DNA of 64,000 bases from PNOJ01 sp016706845 (lineage in GTDB: Bacteria; Krumholzibacteriota; Krumholzibacteriia; LZORAL124-64-63). The position numbers were made by a program, and so were the translations under genes. The stretch is taken from the NCBI GenBank assembly GCA_016706845.1, contig JADJIV010000002.1, positions 62,001-126,000 of the forward strand, read 5' to 3'. The notes below the pieces were generated by a model. It was not told the origin of the DNA, ran no database searches, and saw only the letters and a list, made by a program, of their open reading frames with translations. Below are positions 1-9,316 of the stretch, piece by piece. How positions within the stretch are numbered: position 1 is the stretch's first letter; each line of letters starts with the position of its first letter.

Positions 1-1182
1 GCGCGGCGCGCGGGTCACCCTTGACCCGGGCCGCGAGGAAGGGGTACGGGACCACGCGGACGGGGTGCCGGCGGTCGCGGATCTCCACGGTCAGCCGCGC
101 GGGGTCGCACCCCGCGTCGACCAGGGCCAGGGCCAGCGAGCGCCCCAGGGTCGGGCTCTTGGTGCCGCTGGTCACGAAGCCCGCCGGCTTGTCACCGCAG
201 AACACCGGCGCGCCCTGGCGCGCGATGGGCGCGGGCCGCTCGCGGCCGGCGGCGTCGGCCGCCGTCACTTCCAGCCCGACGAGCTGCCGCGGCAGTCCCT
301 TGTCCTTCTGGCTCTGCAGCGCCGCACGGCCGACGAACTCGCGGTCCTTCAGGCGCACGGCCCAGCCGATGCCGGCCTCGAGCGGCGTCCAGTCCTCGCT
401 CAGCTCGTGGCCGTACAGGCAGTAGGCCGGCTCGAAGCGCAGCGTGTCGCGCGCCGCCAGGCCGATGGGCTCGACGCCCAGGTCGCCGCCCAGGGCCAGC
501 AGCTCCTCCCAGAGCGGGAGCGCGTCGGCGTTCGGCACGTACAGCTCGTAGCCGCGCTCGCCGGTGTAGCCGGTGCGCGAGACGATCCAGCGGCCGCCGG
601 GGCGGGGCAGGACGAAGGCCGTGTAGAAATCCAGGGCGTCGAGGGCGTCGGCGCTGCCGGCCAGCGCCGCGAGGCGGCACGTCAGCGCCGCGGCCTCGGG
701 CCCCTGCACCGCGATCATGGCGGTGCGGTCGCTGGCGTCGTCCAGCGTCACGCCGGGGACGCCGGCCGCGCGCTCGACGACCCAGGCGGCGATCTTGTCG
801 TGGTTGGACGCGTTGCAGACGATCATCCAGTCCACGCGGCCGAGCCGGTAGATGAGCATGTCGTCGAGCACGCCGCCGTCGGGGCGGCACATCGCGGTGT
901 AGACGACCTTGCCTTCCGGGATGCCGGACACGCGGTTGGTGCAGAGCCCGTCGAGCCAGGCCTCCACGCCCGGGCCGCTCGCCAGGATCTCGCCCATGTG
1001 CGTGATGTCGAACAGACCCACGCGCTCGCGCACGGCCGCGTGTTCGGCCAGCACGCCCCGGTACTGCACGGGCATCTCGAAGCCGGCGAAGGGGACCATG
1101 CGGGCGCCGTGGTCGCGGTGCCAGGCGGTCAGGGGGGTCGACCGCAGCGGGGTGTCGTCGTCGTCTCGTCGTGCGTGGTCAA
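1..1182 (-). CDS. gcvT: Aminomethyltransferase (glycine cleavage T protein), 3' end cut by window
   Basis: GcvT moves the methylene group of lipoamide-bound glycine to tetrahydrofolate in the glycine cleavage system. One minus-strand frame runs open from about 1177 to the first base. It shows the family landmarks MVPFAGFEMPVQY, LFDITHMGE, GYTGERGYELYV, GWAVRLKDREFVGR and a closing EIRDRRHPVRVVPYPF, so only a few C-terminal residues are missing. The start is unclear. No in-frame ATG or GTG lies upstream of the conserved N terminus, but a TTG at 1182 sits 4 bases after GGAGGA (1187-1192) and would be in frame if one base were missing in the ACG/C-rich stretch at about 1147-1175. The gene follows uvrA on the same strand. 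Family assignment is firm; the N terminus is not. Confidence 0.88.
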
Positions 1183-1309
1183 GGCGTCCTCCGGAGCTAG
1201 AGGAGCGGCGGGATCCGGGATCGGGGCGGCGTCGCGGGCGCCGGCCACGCCTAATCTAAACGGCGCCGCGCGGGAAGTCCAGGAGCGAAACGGCGGCGAG
1301 GGCGGCGCT

Positions 1310-4136
1310 TCAGCCGCCCCCCGCGAGCGCGCGCAGCATGGCGCCGGTGTGCGATTCCGCGCAGCCCATGACCGCCGCCAGCGGGCCCTGCGCCAGCACC
1401 CGCCCGCCCGCGGCGCCTCCCTCGGGTCCGAGGTCGATGACCCAGTCGGCGCGGCGCACGACCTCGGGGTTGTGCTCGATGACCAGCACCGTGTGGCCCT
1501 TCGCGGTCAGCCGCGCCAGGATGTCCAGCAGGCGGTCGACGTCGCAGAAGTGCAGGCCCGTGGTGGGTTCGTCCAGGATGTAGAGGCTGTCGCCGCGGCC
1601 GCCGCGCGCCAGCTCGCGCGAGAGCTTGAGCCGCTGCGCCTCCCCGCCCGAGAGCGTGGCGCCGGACTGGCCCAGCCGCAGGTAGCCCAGGCCCACGCCG
1701 TCCATGACCTCCAGGATGCGCCGGCAGGCCGGCACGTTGCCCAGGAATTCGCGCGCTTCCTCCACGGGCAGGTCGAGCACCTCGGCCACGCTGCGTCCCT
1801 TGAACGTGACCTCGAGCGTCTCGGGCCCGTAGCGCTGGCCGCCGCAGGCCTCGCAGGGGACGTCGACGTCCGGCAGGAAGTCCATCGTCAGGCGCCGCAC
1901 CCCGGCGCCCTTCGCATTCCGGACAGCGCCCGGGGCCGGTGTTGAAGCTGAAGCGGTCGGCCCCGTACCCGCGCATCTTCGCCAGCGACGTGGCCGCGAA
2001 GAGGCGGCGGACGGGCCCCATCAGCCCGCTGTACGTGGCGGGCGTGGAGCGCGGCGAGCGTCCGATCGGCGACTGGTCGACGAGCACCACCGACTTGAGG
2101 TCCCCGTCGCCCGTGAGCCGGTCGAAGGGGCCGGGCTCGGCCGCGGCGCGGTGCAGGCGGCGGGCCAGCGCGCGGTAGAGCGTCTCGTGCACGGCGGTGC
2201 TCTTGCCGGAGCCCGAGACGCCCGTCACGACGGTCAGGCGGCGCAGCGGCACGGCGAGGTCGATGCCCTGCAGATTGCGGCCCCGCAGCCCGGACATGCG
2301 CAGCCAGGCGTCGGGCTCGGCGCCGCCGTTGACGGGCTGCGGGAGCTGGCCGTCGCGCCTGCCCGCCAGCCAGCGGCCGGTCTGGCTATCCGCGCAGGCG
2401 GCGACCTCGGCCGGCGTGCCCTGGGCCACCAGGCGGCCGCCGTGCTCGCCGGCGCCGGGGCCGAGGTCGATGAGGTGGTCGGCGGCGAGCATGACGTCGA
2501 GGTCGTGCTCCACCACCACCACGCTGTTGCCGCGGTCGCGCAGCTTCTGCAGGGTGCCGATCAGCCGGTGGATGTCGCGGTGGTGCAGGCCGACGCTCGG
2601 CTCGTCCAGGACGTAGAGCACGCCCGTCAGCCGCGAGCCGACCTGCGTGGCCAGGCGCACGCGCTGGCCCTCGCCGCCGCTGAGGGTGCCCACGCCCCGC
2701 GACAGCGAGAGGTAGCTCACGCCGACCTCGCAGAGGAAACCGGTGCGCGTGGCGATCTGTTCGACGACGGGGCGCGCCACGGCCGACTTGAGCGGGTCGT
2801 CGAACGACAGGCCGCCGGCCCACGCCGCCAGCTCGTCCAGGGCGAGTTCGCCGGCTTCGCCGATGTGCAGGCCGCCGACGCGCACGCCCAGCGCCTCCTC
2901 GCACAGGCGGAAACCGCGGCAGGCGGGGCAGGCGTCGGCCGTCATGAGCTTCTCGATGCCGGCGCGCACCTTCTCGGACTTGGTTTCGCGGTGGCGGCGC
3001 AGCAGCTCCGGCGCCAGGCCGAGCCAGCCGGCGAGGAAGGCGTCCCAGTGGGCGTGCTTGCGCAGGGTCTTGGCGTCGGCCGGCGCCAGCCCGTGCACCA
3101 GGATGCGGCGGGCGTCCGCGGGGAGGACCGACCACGACGCGTGCAGCGAGAAGCCCATCGCCGCGGCGAAGGCCTCGACCTGCGTGAACAGCCAACCGCT
3201 CTCCTTGCCGCGCAGGAACTCGATGGCGCCCCCCGCGAGGGACAGCTCCGGGTCGGGCACCAACGACTCCTCGCGGATCGTCGGCAGGCTGCCCAGGCCC
3301 TGGCACGTGGGGCACGAGCCGGCGGGCGAGTTGAAGGAGAACAGCCGGGGCTCCAGCGCCGGGAAGCCCCGGCCGCAGCCGGGGCAGGCGGCCTCGCGGG
3401 AGAACAGAGTCTGCGTCTCCCCTTCCCGCACCAGCACCGTGCCGCCGGACAGCTCCACCGCGGCCGTGAGCCCCTCGTTCAGGCGCTGCTCGATGCCGGG
3501 CCGCACGACCAGACCGTCGACCACCACCGCGATGTCGTGGCGGGCGCCCGCCGCGAGCTCGACTCCCTCGTCCAGGTCGCGCAGCTCCCCGTCGATCAGC
3601 GCGCGCACGTAGCCGCGCCGCTGCAGGTCCCGCAGCAGGGTGCGGTGCGCGCCCTTGCGCCCGCTCACCACCGGAGCGAGCAGCCACAGGCGCGTGCCCT
3701 CGGGCCGCGACGCGATCGCCTCGCGGATCTCCGCCAGCGGGCGCGACGTCGCCGGCACGCCGCACGCCGGGCAGTGGGCCGTGCCGCAGCGGGCGTAGAG
3801 CAGGCGCAGGTAGCTGGCGATCTCGGTCACGGTGCCGACCGTCGAGCGCGGGTTGGAGCCGAGCCCCTTCTGGTCGATGGCCAGCGCCGGGGACAGGCCC
3901 TCGATGCGGTCGACGTCGGGCTTGGGCAGCTGGTCGAGGAACTGGTGGGCGAAGCTCGAGAGGCTCTCGATGTAGCGCCGCTGGCCCTCGGCGTAGAGCG
4001 TGTCGAAGGCCAGCGACGACTTGCCCGACCCGCTCGGGCCGGTGACCACCACCAGCCGGTGGCGCGGCAGCACGAGGTCCAGGTTCTTCAGGTTGTGGAC
4101 GCGCGCGCCCCTGATCGTGATGACGTCGCCGGCCAC
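1310..4136 (-). CDS. uvrA: Excinuclease ABC subunit A (frameshifted in this sequence)
   Basis: UvrA is the damage-recognition ATPase of nucleotide excision repair. The GTG start at 4136 follows an ideal GGAGGAATC. The first ATPase half has Walker A GPSGSGKSS at residues 33-41 and the signature LSGGEGQRVRL near 485. The second has GVSGSGKST near 640 and LSGGEAQRLKLS near 832, followed by LDEPTTGLHF. CxxC zinc-binding pairs are visible. The frame breaks at 1908-1910 after RCPECEG, where GGG should be GG; removing one G restores AGVRRLTMDFLPDVDVPCE and a normal length of about 941 aa. Without that repair the reading continues into arginine-rich nonsense to 1251. The stop of the cyclophilin gene lies 22 bases upstream, so the two are probably co-transcribed. 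Confidence 0.95.
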
Positions 4137-4158
4137 GATTCCTCCGTCGCTAGGGCTT

Positions 4159-4881
4159 TCAGCGCGTGACCGCGGCCGGGGCGCCCGCGCCGCTCTTGCC
4201 GGCTTCCCAGGCGGCGCGCTCGTCCGCGGTCAGGCCGGCGGCGTCGTCGATCACCACGGCCTTGAGGATGCGCCGGGCCTGCAGCGGGTTGTCGGAGCGG
4301 TCGCGCGGCGTCGCCACGATGGCGTCGACCGTCTCCAGGCCCGACACGACCCGGCCGAAGGCGGTGTACTTGTTGTCCAGATGGGAGACGTCGGCCACGC
4401 AGATGAAGAACTGGCTGCCGGCCGAGTTGGGGTCGGCGGCGCGGGCCATCGACAGCACGCCGCGCTCGTGGTGCGCGGCGTTGAACTCCGCGTTCAGCAG
4501 CGCCTGGTCGCCCGCCAGGGCGTAGCCCTTGGCCGCGATCGCGGCGCGGACGCGCTCGAACAGCGCCAGCTCGTCGGCGTCGAGCACGTCGCGCCAGCCG
4601 GGCCCGCCCTGGCCGTCGTCGGCGCGGTCGGCGTTCCGGGAGTTGGGATCGCCGCCCTGGATCATGAAGCCGGGGATGACGCGGTGGAACGCGGTGCCGT
4701 CGTAGAAACCGGTGCGGCACAGGTGCGTGAAATTGGCGACGTGGTGCGGCGCCGTTTCCGGAGTCAGGACCAGCAGGATCGGCCCGGCCTCGGTGGCGAG
4801 GCGGACGAAGGGCTGCGCGCCGACGGCGGCGGCGGACAGCACGAGGGCGGCGGTCAGGACGAAGGCAACGGTCGTGCGCAT
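4159..4881 (-). CDS. Exported cyclophilin-type peptidyl-prolyl isomerase
   Basis: A 240-residue protein with a classical signal peptide (1-22, hydrophobic core, cleavage predicted at AVGA|QPF), so it should fold proteins outside the cytoplasm. The cyclophilin fold is clear: FHRVIPGFMIQGGD with the catalytic Arg at about 67, and AGSQFFICV further on. A family-typical glycine-rich loop is expanded by an acidic/alanine-rich insert around residues 90-135 (RADDGQGG to NAEFNAAHHERG). The ATG at 4881 is preceded by AAGGA. Gln would be the first residue after cleavage, of interest because a glutaminyl-cyclase-like enzyme is encoded at 23758-24718. The gene probably leads a short transcript with uvrA and gcvT. 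Confidence 0.92.
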   Translation of the reverse strand: MRTTVAFVLTAALVLSAAAVGAQPFVRLATEAGPILLVLTPETAPHHVANFTHLCRTGFYDGTAFHRVIPGFMIQGGDPNSRNADRADDGQGGPGWRDVLDADELALFERVRAAIAAKGYALAGDQALLNAEFNAAHHERGVLSMARAADPNSAGSQFFICVADVSHLDNKYTAFGRVVSGLETVDAIVATPRDRSDNPLQARRILKAVVIDDAAGLTADERAAWEAGKSGAGAPAAVTR

Positions 4882-5014
4882 CGGTCATCCTTTCCCGGGG
4901 GTGGGGCGTGGCGGCCGGCGGTCGTGAGCCGGACGGCCCTCATGCATAGCACTCCCGGCGTCCCGGGGCAATGGCGCGGTCGGGACCGCCGCGTCGCGCA
5001 GCCGCCGCCGGACG

Positions 5015-5044
5015 AGGAGAGCCGCCCGGCGGGGGCGGCTCTCC
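5015..5044 (-). terminator. Hairpin after the OmpA-lipoprotein gene
   Basis: A perfect 11-bp inverted repeat (GGAGAGCCGCC paired with GGCGGCTCTCC) lies just downstream of the lipoprotein stop at 5070. There is no T-run, so it may be a weak or factor-dependent terminator, or an RNA-stabilising 3' end. Confidence 0.5.
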
Positions 5045-5069
5045 GGAAGGCGGTCATGCGTCGGGCGGA

Positions 5070-5714
5070 CTACTTGTTCCGCAACCAGAGGCCCTCGGGC
5101 TTGTGCAGGGTGAAGCGGACGGCGTTGTTGCGGGCGCGGCCCTCGGCCGTCGTGTTGTCGCCGACGGGGCGGAAGGGACCGTAGCTCACCACGGCGAAAC
5201 GCGTGGCCTCCATGCCCAGCTCGTTGGTCATGTAGCGGGCCACCGCGGACGCGCGGGCCGCCGCCAGCTCCCAGCTCGTGGGCCAGATCTCGCGGTAGTC
5301 GCCGGGCACGCCGTTGTCGTCGGTGCCGCCCTCGACGTGGATGTCCCAGCCGGGGTACTGGTCGCAGGCTTCCTTGAGGGCCGCCAGGACCGGCTTCATC
5401 TTGTCGCCGATGCCGAGGCTCACGCCCGAGAACGCCAGCTCGTCGGTCAGCGCCACGTTGACGACCTCGCCGTTCTGCTCCACCAGCACGGCCTTCTCGG
5501 CCTCGAGCTGGGCCATCTGCTCGCGCAGCCCGGCCGCCAGCTGCCGGCCCTCGGCGATCGTCGCCTCGCGCGCGGCGATCTCGGACTGCAGGGACAGGAT
5601 GCTGCCGTCGCGCTCCGCGACGAGCTGCTTGTAGTCGCTGCAGGGAGCGCAGCCGATCAGCGCGGCTGAGGCCGCGACCGTCAGCAGCAGGACGATCCGC
5701 ATCGTGGTCCGCAT
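5070..5714 (-). CDS. OmpA/MotB-domain lipoprotein (Pal-like)
   Basis: A 214-residue lipoprotein that probably links the outer membrane to peptidoglycan. The ATG at 5714 has AAGGAG 9 bases upstream; the open frame extends further upstream but is arginine-rich and lacks a signal. A type II signal ends in a lipobox ALIGC with Cys22. Residues 30-85 form a heptad-rich helical region (SLQSEIAAREATIAEGR). The C-terminal OmpA-like domain contains VEGGTDDNG, a diverged form of the usual GHTD motif, and ARNNAVRF, the usual R..NR..EI region. The divergence around GHTD means the peptidoglycan contact may differ. The downstream hairpin is at 5015-5044. Confidence 0.8.
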   Translation of the reverse strand: MRTTMRIVLLLTVAASAALIGCAPCSDYKQLVAERDGSILSLQSEIAAREATIAEGRQLAAGLREQMAQLEAEKAVLVEQNGEVVNVALTDELAFSGVSLGIGDKMKPVLAALKEACDQYPGWDIHVEGGTDDNGVPGDYREIWPTSWELAAARASAVARYMTNELGMEATRFAVVSYGPFRPVGDNTTAEGRARNNAVRFTLHKPEGLWLRNK

Positions 5715-5889
5715 GTCTGGTACTCTCCTTCGCCGCGGCGCGTCCGCGGGAGCGCCCCGCTCAGCCGTCGTCGCTGGGTGACGTCGCTTCCGCCCGGCGG
5801 GCGCGACTGGTGTCAATCTAATGTGGCGACCGCGTCAGGGGAAGCAGATTTTCGCCGGTGCGGCGCTCCTGCGGCCCGCCCCCGCCGGC

Positions 5890-6576
5890 TCAGGCCTCCG
5901 CCGCCGGCGCGGGCGCTTCCCGGAAGCGGGCCAGCACTTTGTTGGCGCCGATCACGTCCATGAGATCGCCCTGCTCCAGCCGGAAATTGCCGGCCGGCAG
6001 CGGCACCTTGGTGTCCTGGCCGGGGTCCTTGCCCGGCCGGTGGACCTGGATGAGGTTCAGGCGTTCGCGGGACAGCAGCTGCAGCTCGGCCAGGGAGCGC
6101 CCGTACCAGGACTGCGGCGGCTGGATCCGCGCCAGCGCGTAGCCGTCGGGCAGTTCGACGAAGTTGACCACCGTGTGGCGCAGGAGGCTCTCGGCCACCC
6201 AGTGGCCCATCTGGGTCTCGGGCTGGATGACCTCGTCGGCGCCCACCTTCTGCAGGACCTTGCGCTGGTCGGTGTTGGTCGCCTTGCAGATCACGTAGGG
6301 CACGCCCAGCTCCTTGCAGAGCAGGGTGATCTTGACGCTGGATTCGAAGTTGTCACCGATGCCGACCACCACGGCGTCCATGCGCCCGACGTCGAAGCGC
6401 GTCAGGTTGTCGCGATCGGTGGCGTCGAAGGAGACCGCGACCGAGACGTTGTCCTTCAGGCGTTCCGCCAGGTGGCGGTTGCGGTCGACGGCCAGCACGT
6501 CCACCCCCTCCTTCTGCAGGGTGGTCGCCACGCTGGAGCCGAACCTCCCGAGACCGAACACGGCCATGCGCTTCAT
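5890..6576 (-). CDS. ktrA: Trk/Ktr potassium channel regulatory subunit
   Basis: A 228-residue RCK protein that gates KtrB in response to nucleotides. The N-terminal Rossmann fold begins with FGLGRFGSS (residues 7-15) and includes VDRN at the nucleotide-discriminating acidic position and VVVGIGDNFESS. A RCK_C domain fills about 145-220, ending before an Ala/Pro-rich tail. The ATG at 6576 follows GGAGG. It lies 34 bases downstream of ktrB, giving a ktrB-ktrA pair, probably in the same transcript as pnp and the M16 gene. Length and motifs match KtrA rather than the double-length TrkA. Confidence 0.93.
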   Translation of the reverse strand: MKRMAVFGLGRFGSSVATTLQKEGVDVLAVDRNRHLAERLKDNVSVAVSFDATDRDNLTRFDVGRMDAVVVGIGDNFESSVKITLLCKELGVPYVICKATNTDQRKVLQKVGADEVIQPETQMGHWVAESLLRHTVVNFVELPDGYALARIQPPQSWYGRSLAELQLLSRERLNLIQVHRPGKDPGQDTKVPLPAGNFRLEQGDLMDVIGANKVLARFREAPAPAAEA

Positions 6577-6610
6577 CAGTGCCTCCGCCTCTGCGCCGCC
6601 GCGGCGGCGA

Positions 6611-7972
6611 TCAACCGACCAGGATCGTCGCCTCGGGATAGTGCACGCCGTGCTCGCGCGTCGGGCGGACCAGCCCGTAGGCCACCGCCAGCGGGCCGAG
6701 GCGGCCCATCATCATCAACAGCGACACCAGCAGCCGCCCGGGGTCGGACAGCTCCGTCGTCAGGCCGAGCGTGAGCCCGACGGTGCCCATGGCCGAGAGC
6801 ACTTCGAAGATCGTCTCGACGAAGCCGCTGCCCTCGGTCGACATCAGGACGCCGAACGCCAGGGCCACCACGGTCGTGTACGACGTGGCGACCATGAAGG
6901 CCCGCCGCACGACGATCTGGTTGAGTTCGCGGTCGAACAGGTGCGCGTTGCTGCCGCCCATGGCGATCGCCCGCGCGTCGGCCCAGAGGATCGCCACCGT
7001 CGTCACCTTGATGCCGCCGGCGGTCGAACCGGGGGCGGCGCCGATGTACATCAGCACCAGCATCACCAGCACCGTGGCCGGCGAGAGCAGCGTGAGGTCC
7101 ATGGAGTTGAAGCCGGCCGTGCGGGTCGTCGCCGACTGGAAGAAGGCCAGGCCCAGCTTGGTGTCGGGTGCGAGACCCGCGAAGGCGCCGTTCCACTCGA
7201 GGGCCGCCAGCAGGGCGGTCCCTCCCGCGAGCAGGATCACGGACATCAGCAGAACCACCCGGGCCTGCACGTAGAGGCGGCAGCGGCGCGAACGGTCGGC
7301 CCGGGCGCGGCCCTTGCACCAGGCCACCACGTTGGCGGTGACCGGGAAGCCCAGCCCTCCGATGATGAGCAGGGCGCTGATGGTGCCGATCACCACGGGG
7401 TCGCCGGCCTGCGAGACGAGCGAGTCGCTCCAGGTGCTGAAGCCCGCGTTGCAGAAGGCCGACACGGCGTGGAACACGGCGCACCGCGCCCTGGCCAGCG
7501 GGTCGGCGATGGTGTCGCCCAGCGCCGCGAAGAGCAGCGCCGCACCCGTCGCTTCCAGGATCAGCGTGTGCACGGTCACGAAGCGCAGGATGCCGCGGGA
7601 CTCCTTCAGCATGTCCCCCTCGAACACGTCCCGCATCATGCTCGCCCCGCGCATGCCGATGCCGCGGCCGAACAGCATGGCCAGCGTGGCGGACACGGTC
7701 ATCACGCCGATGCCGCCGATCTGGATCAGCAGCAGGATGACGGTCTGGCCGAAACCGGTGAAGCCGCCGCCGGTGTCGCGGACGGTCAGCCCGGTCACGC
7801 AGACGGCCGAGGCCGAGGTGAAGACGGCGTCGACGACCGCCAGGGGCGCGCCGGCGGGCGTGCTCGCCGGCAGCAGCAGCAGGCCGGCGCCGAGCAGCAC
7901 GATGGCGAAGAGCCCCAGTAGGAACAGCGGTCCGGGCGGGATGCGCCGCGGGCGCCAGGCGTATCTGCGCAT
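6611..7972 (-). CDS. ktrB: Potassium-transporting subunit KtrB/TrkH family
   Basis: A 453-residue inner-membrane protein made of four M1-P-M2 repeats that form a cation pore. Each selectivity-filter region is visible: SAVCVTGLTV, SAFCNAGFS, SATTRTAGFN and SAMGTVGLTLG, each with the key glycine. A positively charged N terminus (MRRYAWRPRR) precedes the first membrane helix. The ATG at 7972 follows GGAGG. It pairs with ktrA immediately downstream. Length fits KtrB (about 450 aa) better than TrkH (about 485 aa). Coupling to sodium is known for the family but cannot be read from sequence alone. Confidence 0.94.
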   Translation of the reverse strand: MRRYAWRPRRIPPGPLFLLGLFAIVLLGAGLLLLPASTPAGAPLAVVDAVFTSASAVCVTGLTVRDTGGGFTGFGQTVILLLIQIGGIGVMTVSATLAMLFGRGIGMRGASMMRDVFEGDMLKESRGILRFVTVHTLILEATGAALLFAALGDTIADPLARARCAVFHAVSAFCNAGFSTWSDSLVSQAGDPVVIGTISALLIIGGLGFPVTANVVAWCKGRARADRSRRCRLYVQARVVLLMSVILLAGGTALLAALEWNGAFAGLAPDTKLGLAFFQSATTRTAGFNSMDLTLLSPATVLVMLVLMYIGAAPGSTAGGIKVTTVAILWADARAIAMGGSNAHLFDRELNQIVVRRAFMVATSYTTVVALAFGVLMSTEGSGFVETIFEVLSAMGTVGLTLGLTTELSDPGRLLVSLLMMMGRLGPLAVAYGLVRPTREHGVHYPEATILVG

Positions 7973-8005
7973 CGCGATCCTCCTGCCGCGGGGCGGCCCG
8001 GCCGG

Positions 8006-9298
8006 TCAGGCCGCCGCGGGCCCGTGCACCGCCGTCAGCAGCCGGTCGGGGTCGAAGTAGGTCCGGGCGCAGCGCATGATGTCGTCGCGGCCCACCGCGT
8101 CGATCTCGCCCACGAGCTCGCTCGTCGGGATGAAGCGGCCGTAGAAGATCTCGTCCTTGGCGGCGCGTCCCATCTGATTGGAACCGCCTTCCAGGGAAAA
8201 GATCAACTGCGATTTGATCTGGGCCCTCGTATCGGCCAGTTCGTCCTCCCCCACGCCGTCGCGCAGGAAGGCGCGGTACTCGCCGCGGACGACCGCCTCG
8301 AGACGGGACAGCTTCGCCGGCGAGCACGAGCCCGAACAGCTCACCAGGCCCAGTTCGCGCCCCATGTCGGTGTAGGTGAAGACCGAGTAGGCCAACCCCG
8401 CGCGCTCGCGCACCGCCTGGAAGATGCGGCTCGAGAGGCCGCCGCCCAGGATGTTGCTCAGCATCGCCAGCGGCACGCGGTCGGGGTGCAGGTAGGACAC
8501 CGCCTGGTTGCCGATCTCGAAGTAGCACTGCTGGACGGGGCTGTCGATGACCAGCCGGTCGCCGCGGACCTCGGCCCCTTCGAACAGGATGCCGGTCTCC
8601 TCGGCGGAGATCTCGGCCGGGGCGCGGCCGCGCGGCGCCGTCGCGCCGGCCGGGGCGAAGCAGGCGCACAGCCCGTCGGTCATCCCGGGCCGGACGTTGC
8701 CGGCGACGGCCACCACCAGGTTCGCGCCGCAGAACAGGTCGGCGTGCTCGCGCCGCAGCAGGCCCGCGTCCAGCCCCCGCACCGAGTCGGGCGTGCCCAG
8801 GATGGGCCGCCCGCGGGGATGCCGGCCGTACAGGCGGGCGGTGAAGGCGTCGTGCAGCAGGTCCTCGGGCGTGTCCAGGACCTCCTGGATCTCCTCGACC
8901 ACGATGTCCTGCTCGAGGGCGACGAGCGCGGGGTCGAAGGCCGGGTGCAGGATCATGTCGGCGAGAGCTTCGGCGGTCGTCGCGAAGTAGTCCGGCAGGA
9001 CCTTCGCCGTGAAGGCCACGTGGTCCTTGGTCGTGAAGGCGTCGACGGACGCGCCGATGCTGTCGAAGAGGCGCGCGATGTCGAAGGCGCTGCGGCGCTG
9101 CGAGCCCTTGAACACCATGTGCTCGAGGAAGTGGGCCAGGCCGCCCAGGCCCGCCGGCTCGTCCTGGGAGCCCCGCCGCAGCCACGCGCCCAGCGACACC
9201 GAGTGTGCGGACGCGACCGGGACGGTCAGGATGACCGTCCCGTTCGCGAGCGTCACCCGCTGGGGCGGGGTCTCGTTCTGGTAGGGACCGATGTTCAT
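8006..9298 (-). CDS. M16 family zinc peptidase (mitochondrial-processing-peptidase-like)
   Basis: A 430-residue M16 metallopeptidase with the inverted zinc motif HFLEH at residues 56-60 and the downstream acidic ligand in VVEEIQEVLD. The second half keeps ERAGLAYSVFTY, the substrate-clamp region of M16. The open frame begins 6 codons earlier at 9316, but MNIGPYQNE is the better start because the extension abuts the pnp stop. The pnp-M16 order is a widely conserved arrangement, often with rpsO upstream as here. There is no signal peptide, so a cytoplasmic role is likely. Substrates are unknown. Confidence 0.9.
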   Translation of the reverse strand: MNIGPYQNETPPQRVTLANGTVILTVPVASAHSVSLGAWLRRGSQDEPAGLGGLAHFLEHMVFKGSQRRSAFDIARLFDSIGASVDAFTTKDHVAFTAKVLPDYFATTAEALADMILHPAFDPALVALEQDIVVEEIQEVLDTPEDLLHDAFTARLYGRHPRGRPILGTPDSVRGLDAGLLRREHADLFCGANLVVAVAGNVRPGMTDGLCACFAPAGATAPRGRAPAEISAEETGILFEGAEVRGDRLVIDSPVQQCYFEIGNQAVSYLHPDRVPLAMLSNILGGGLSSRIFQAVRERAGLAYSVFTYTDMGRELGLVSCSGSCSPAKLSRLEAVVRGEYRAFLRDGVGEDELADTRAQIKSQLIFSLEGGSNQMGRAAKDEIFYGRFIPTSELVGEIDAVGRDDIMRCARTYFDPDRLLTAVHGPAAA

Positions 9299-9316
9299 GT
9301 CCGGTCGACCGGCCAC

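Noticed and set aside
1251..1905. Continuation of the uvrA frame beyond RCPECEG as a novel arginine-rich C terminus
   Set aside because: The true UvrA C terminus with the second ABC signature is intact in the next frame; the tail is a product of a one-base error.
65..4169. Long plus-strand open frames over gcvT and uvrA (65-1945 and 2151-4169)
   Set aside because: Antisense shadows of conserved minus-strand genes; composition is low-complexity and nothing is recognisable.
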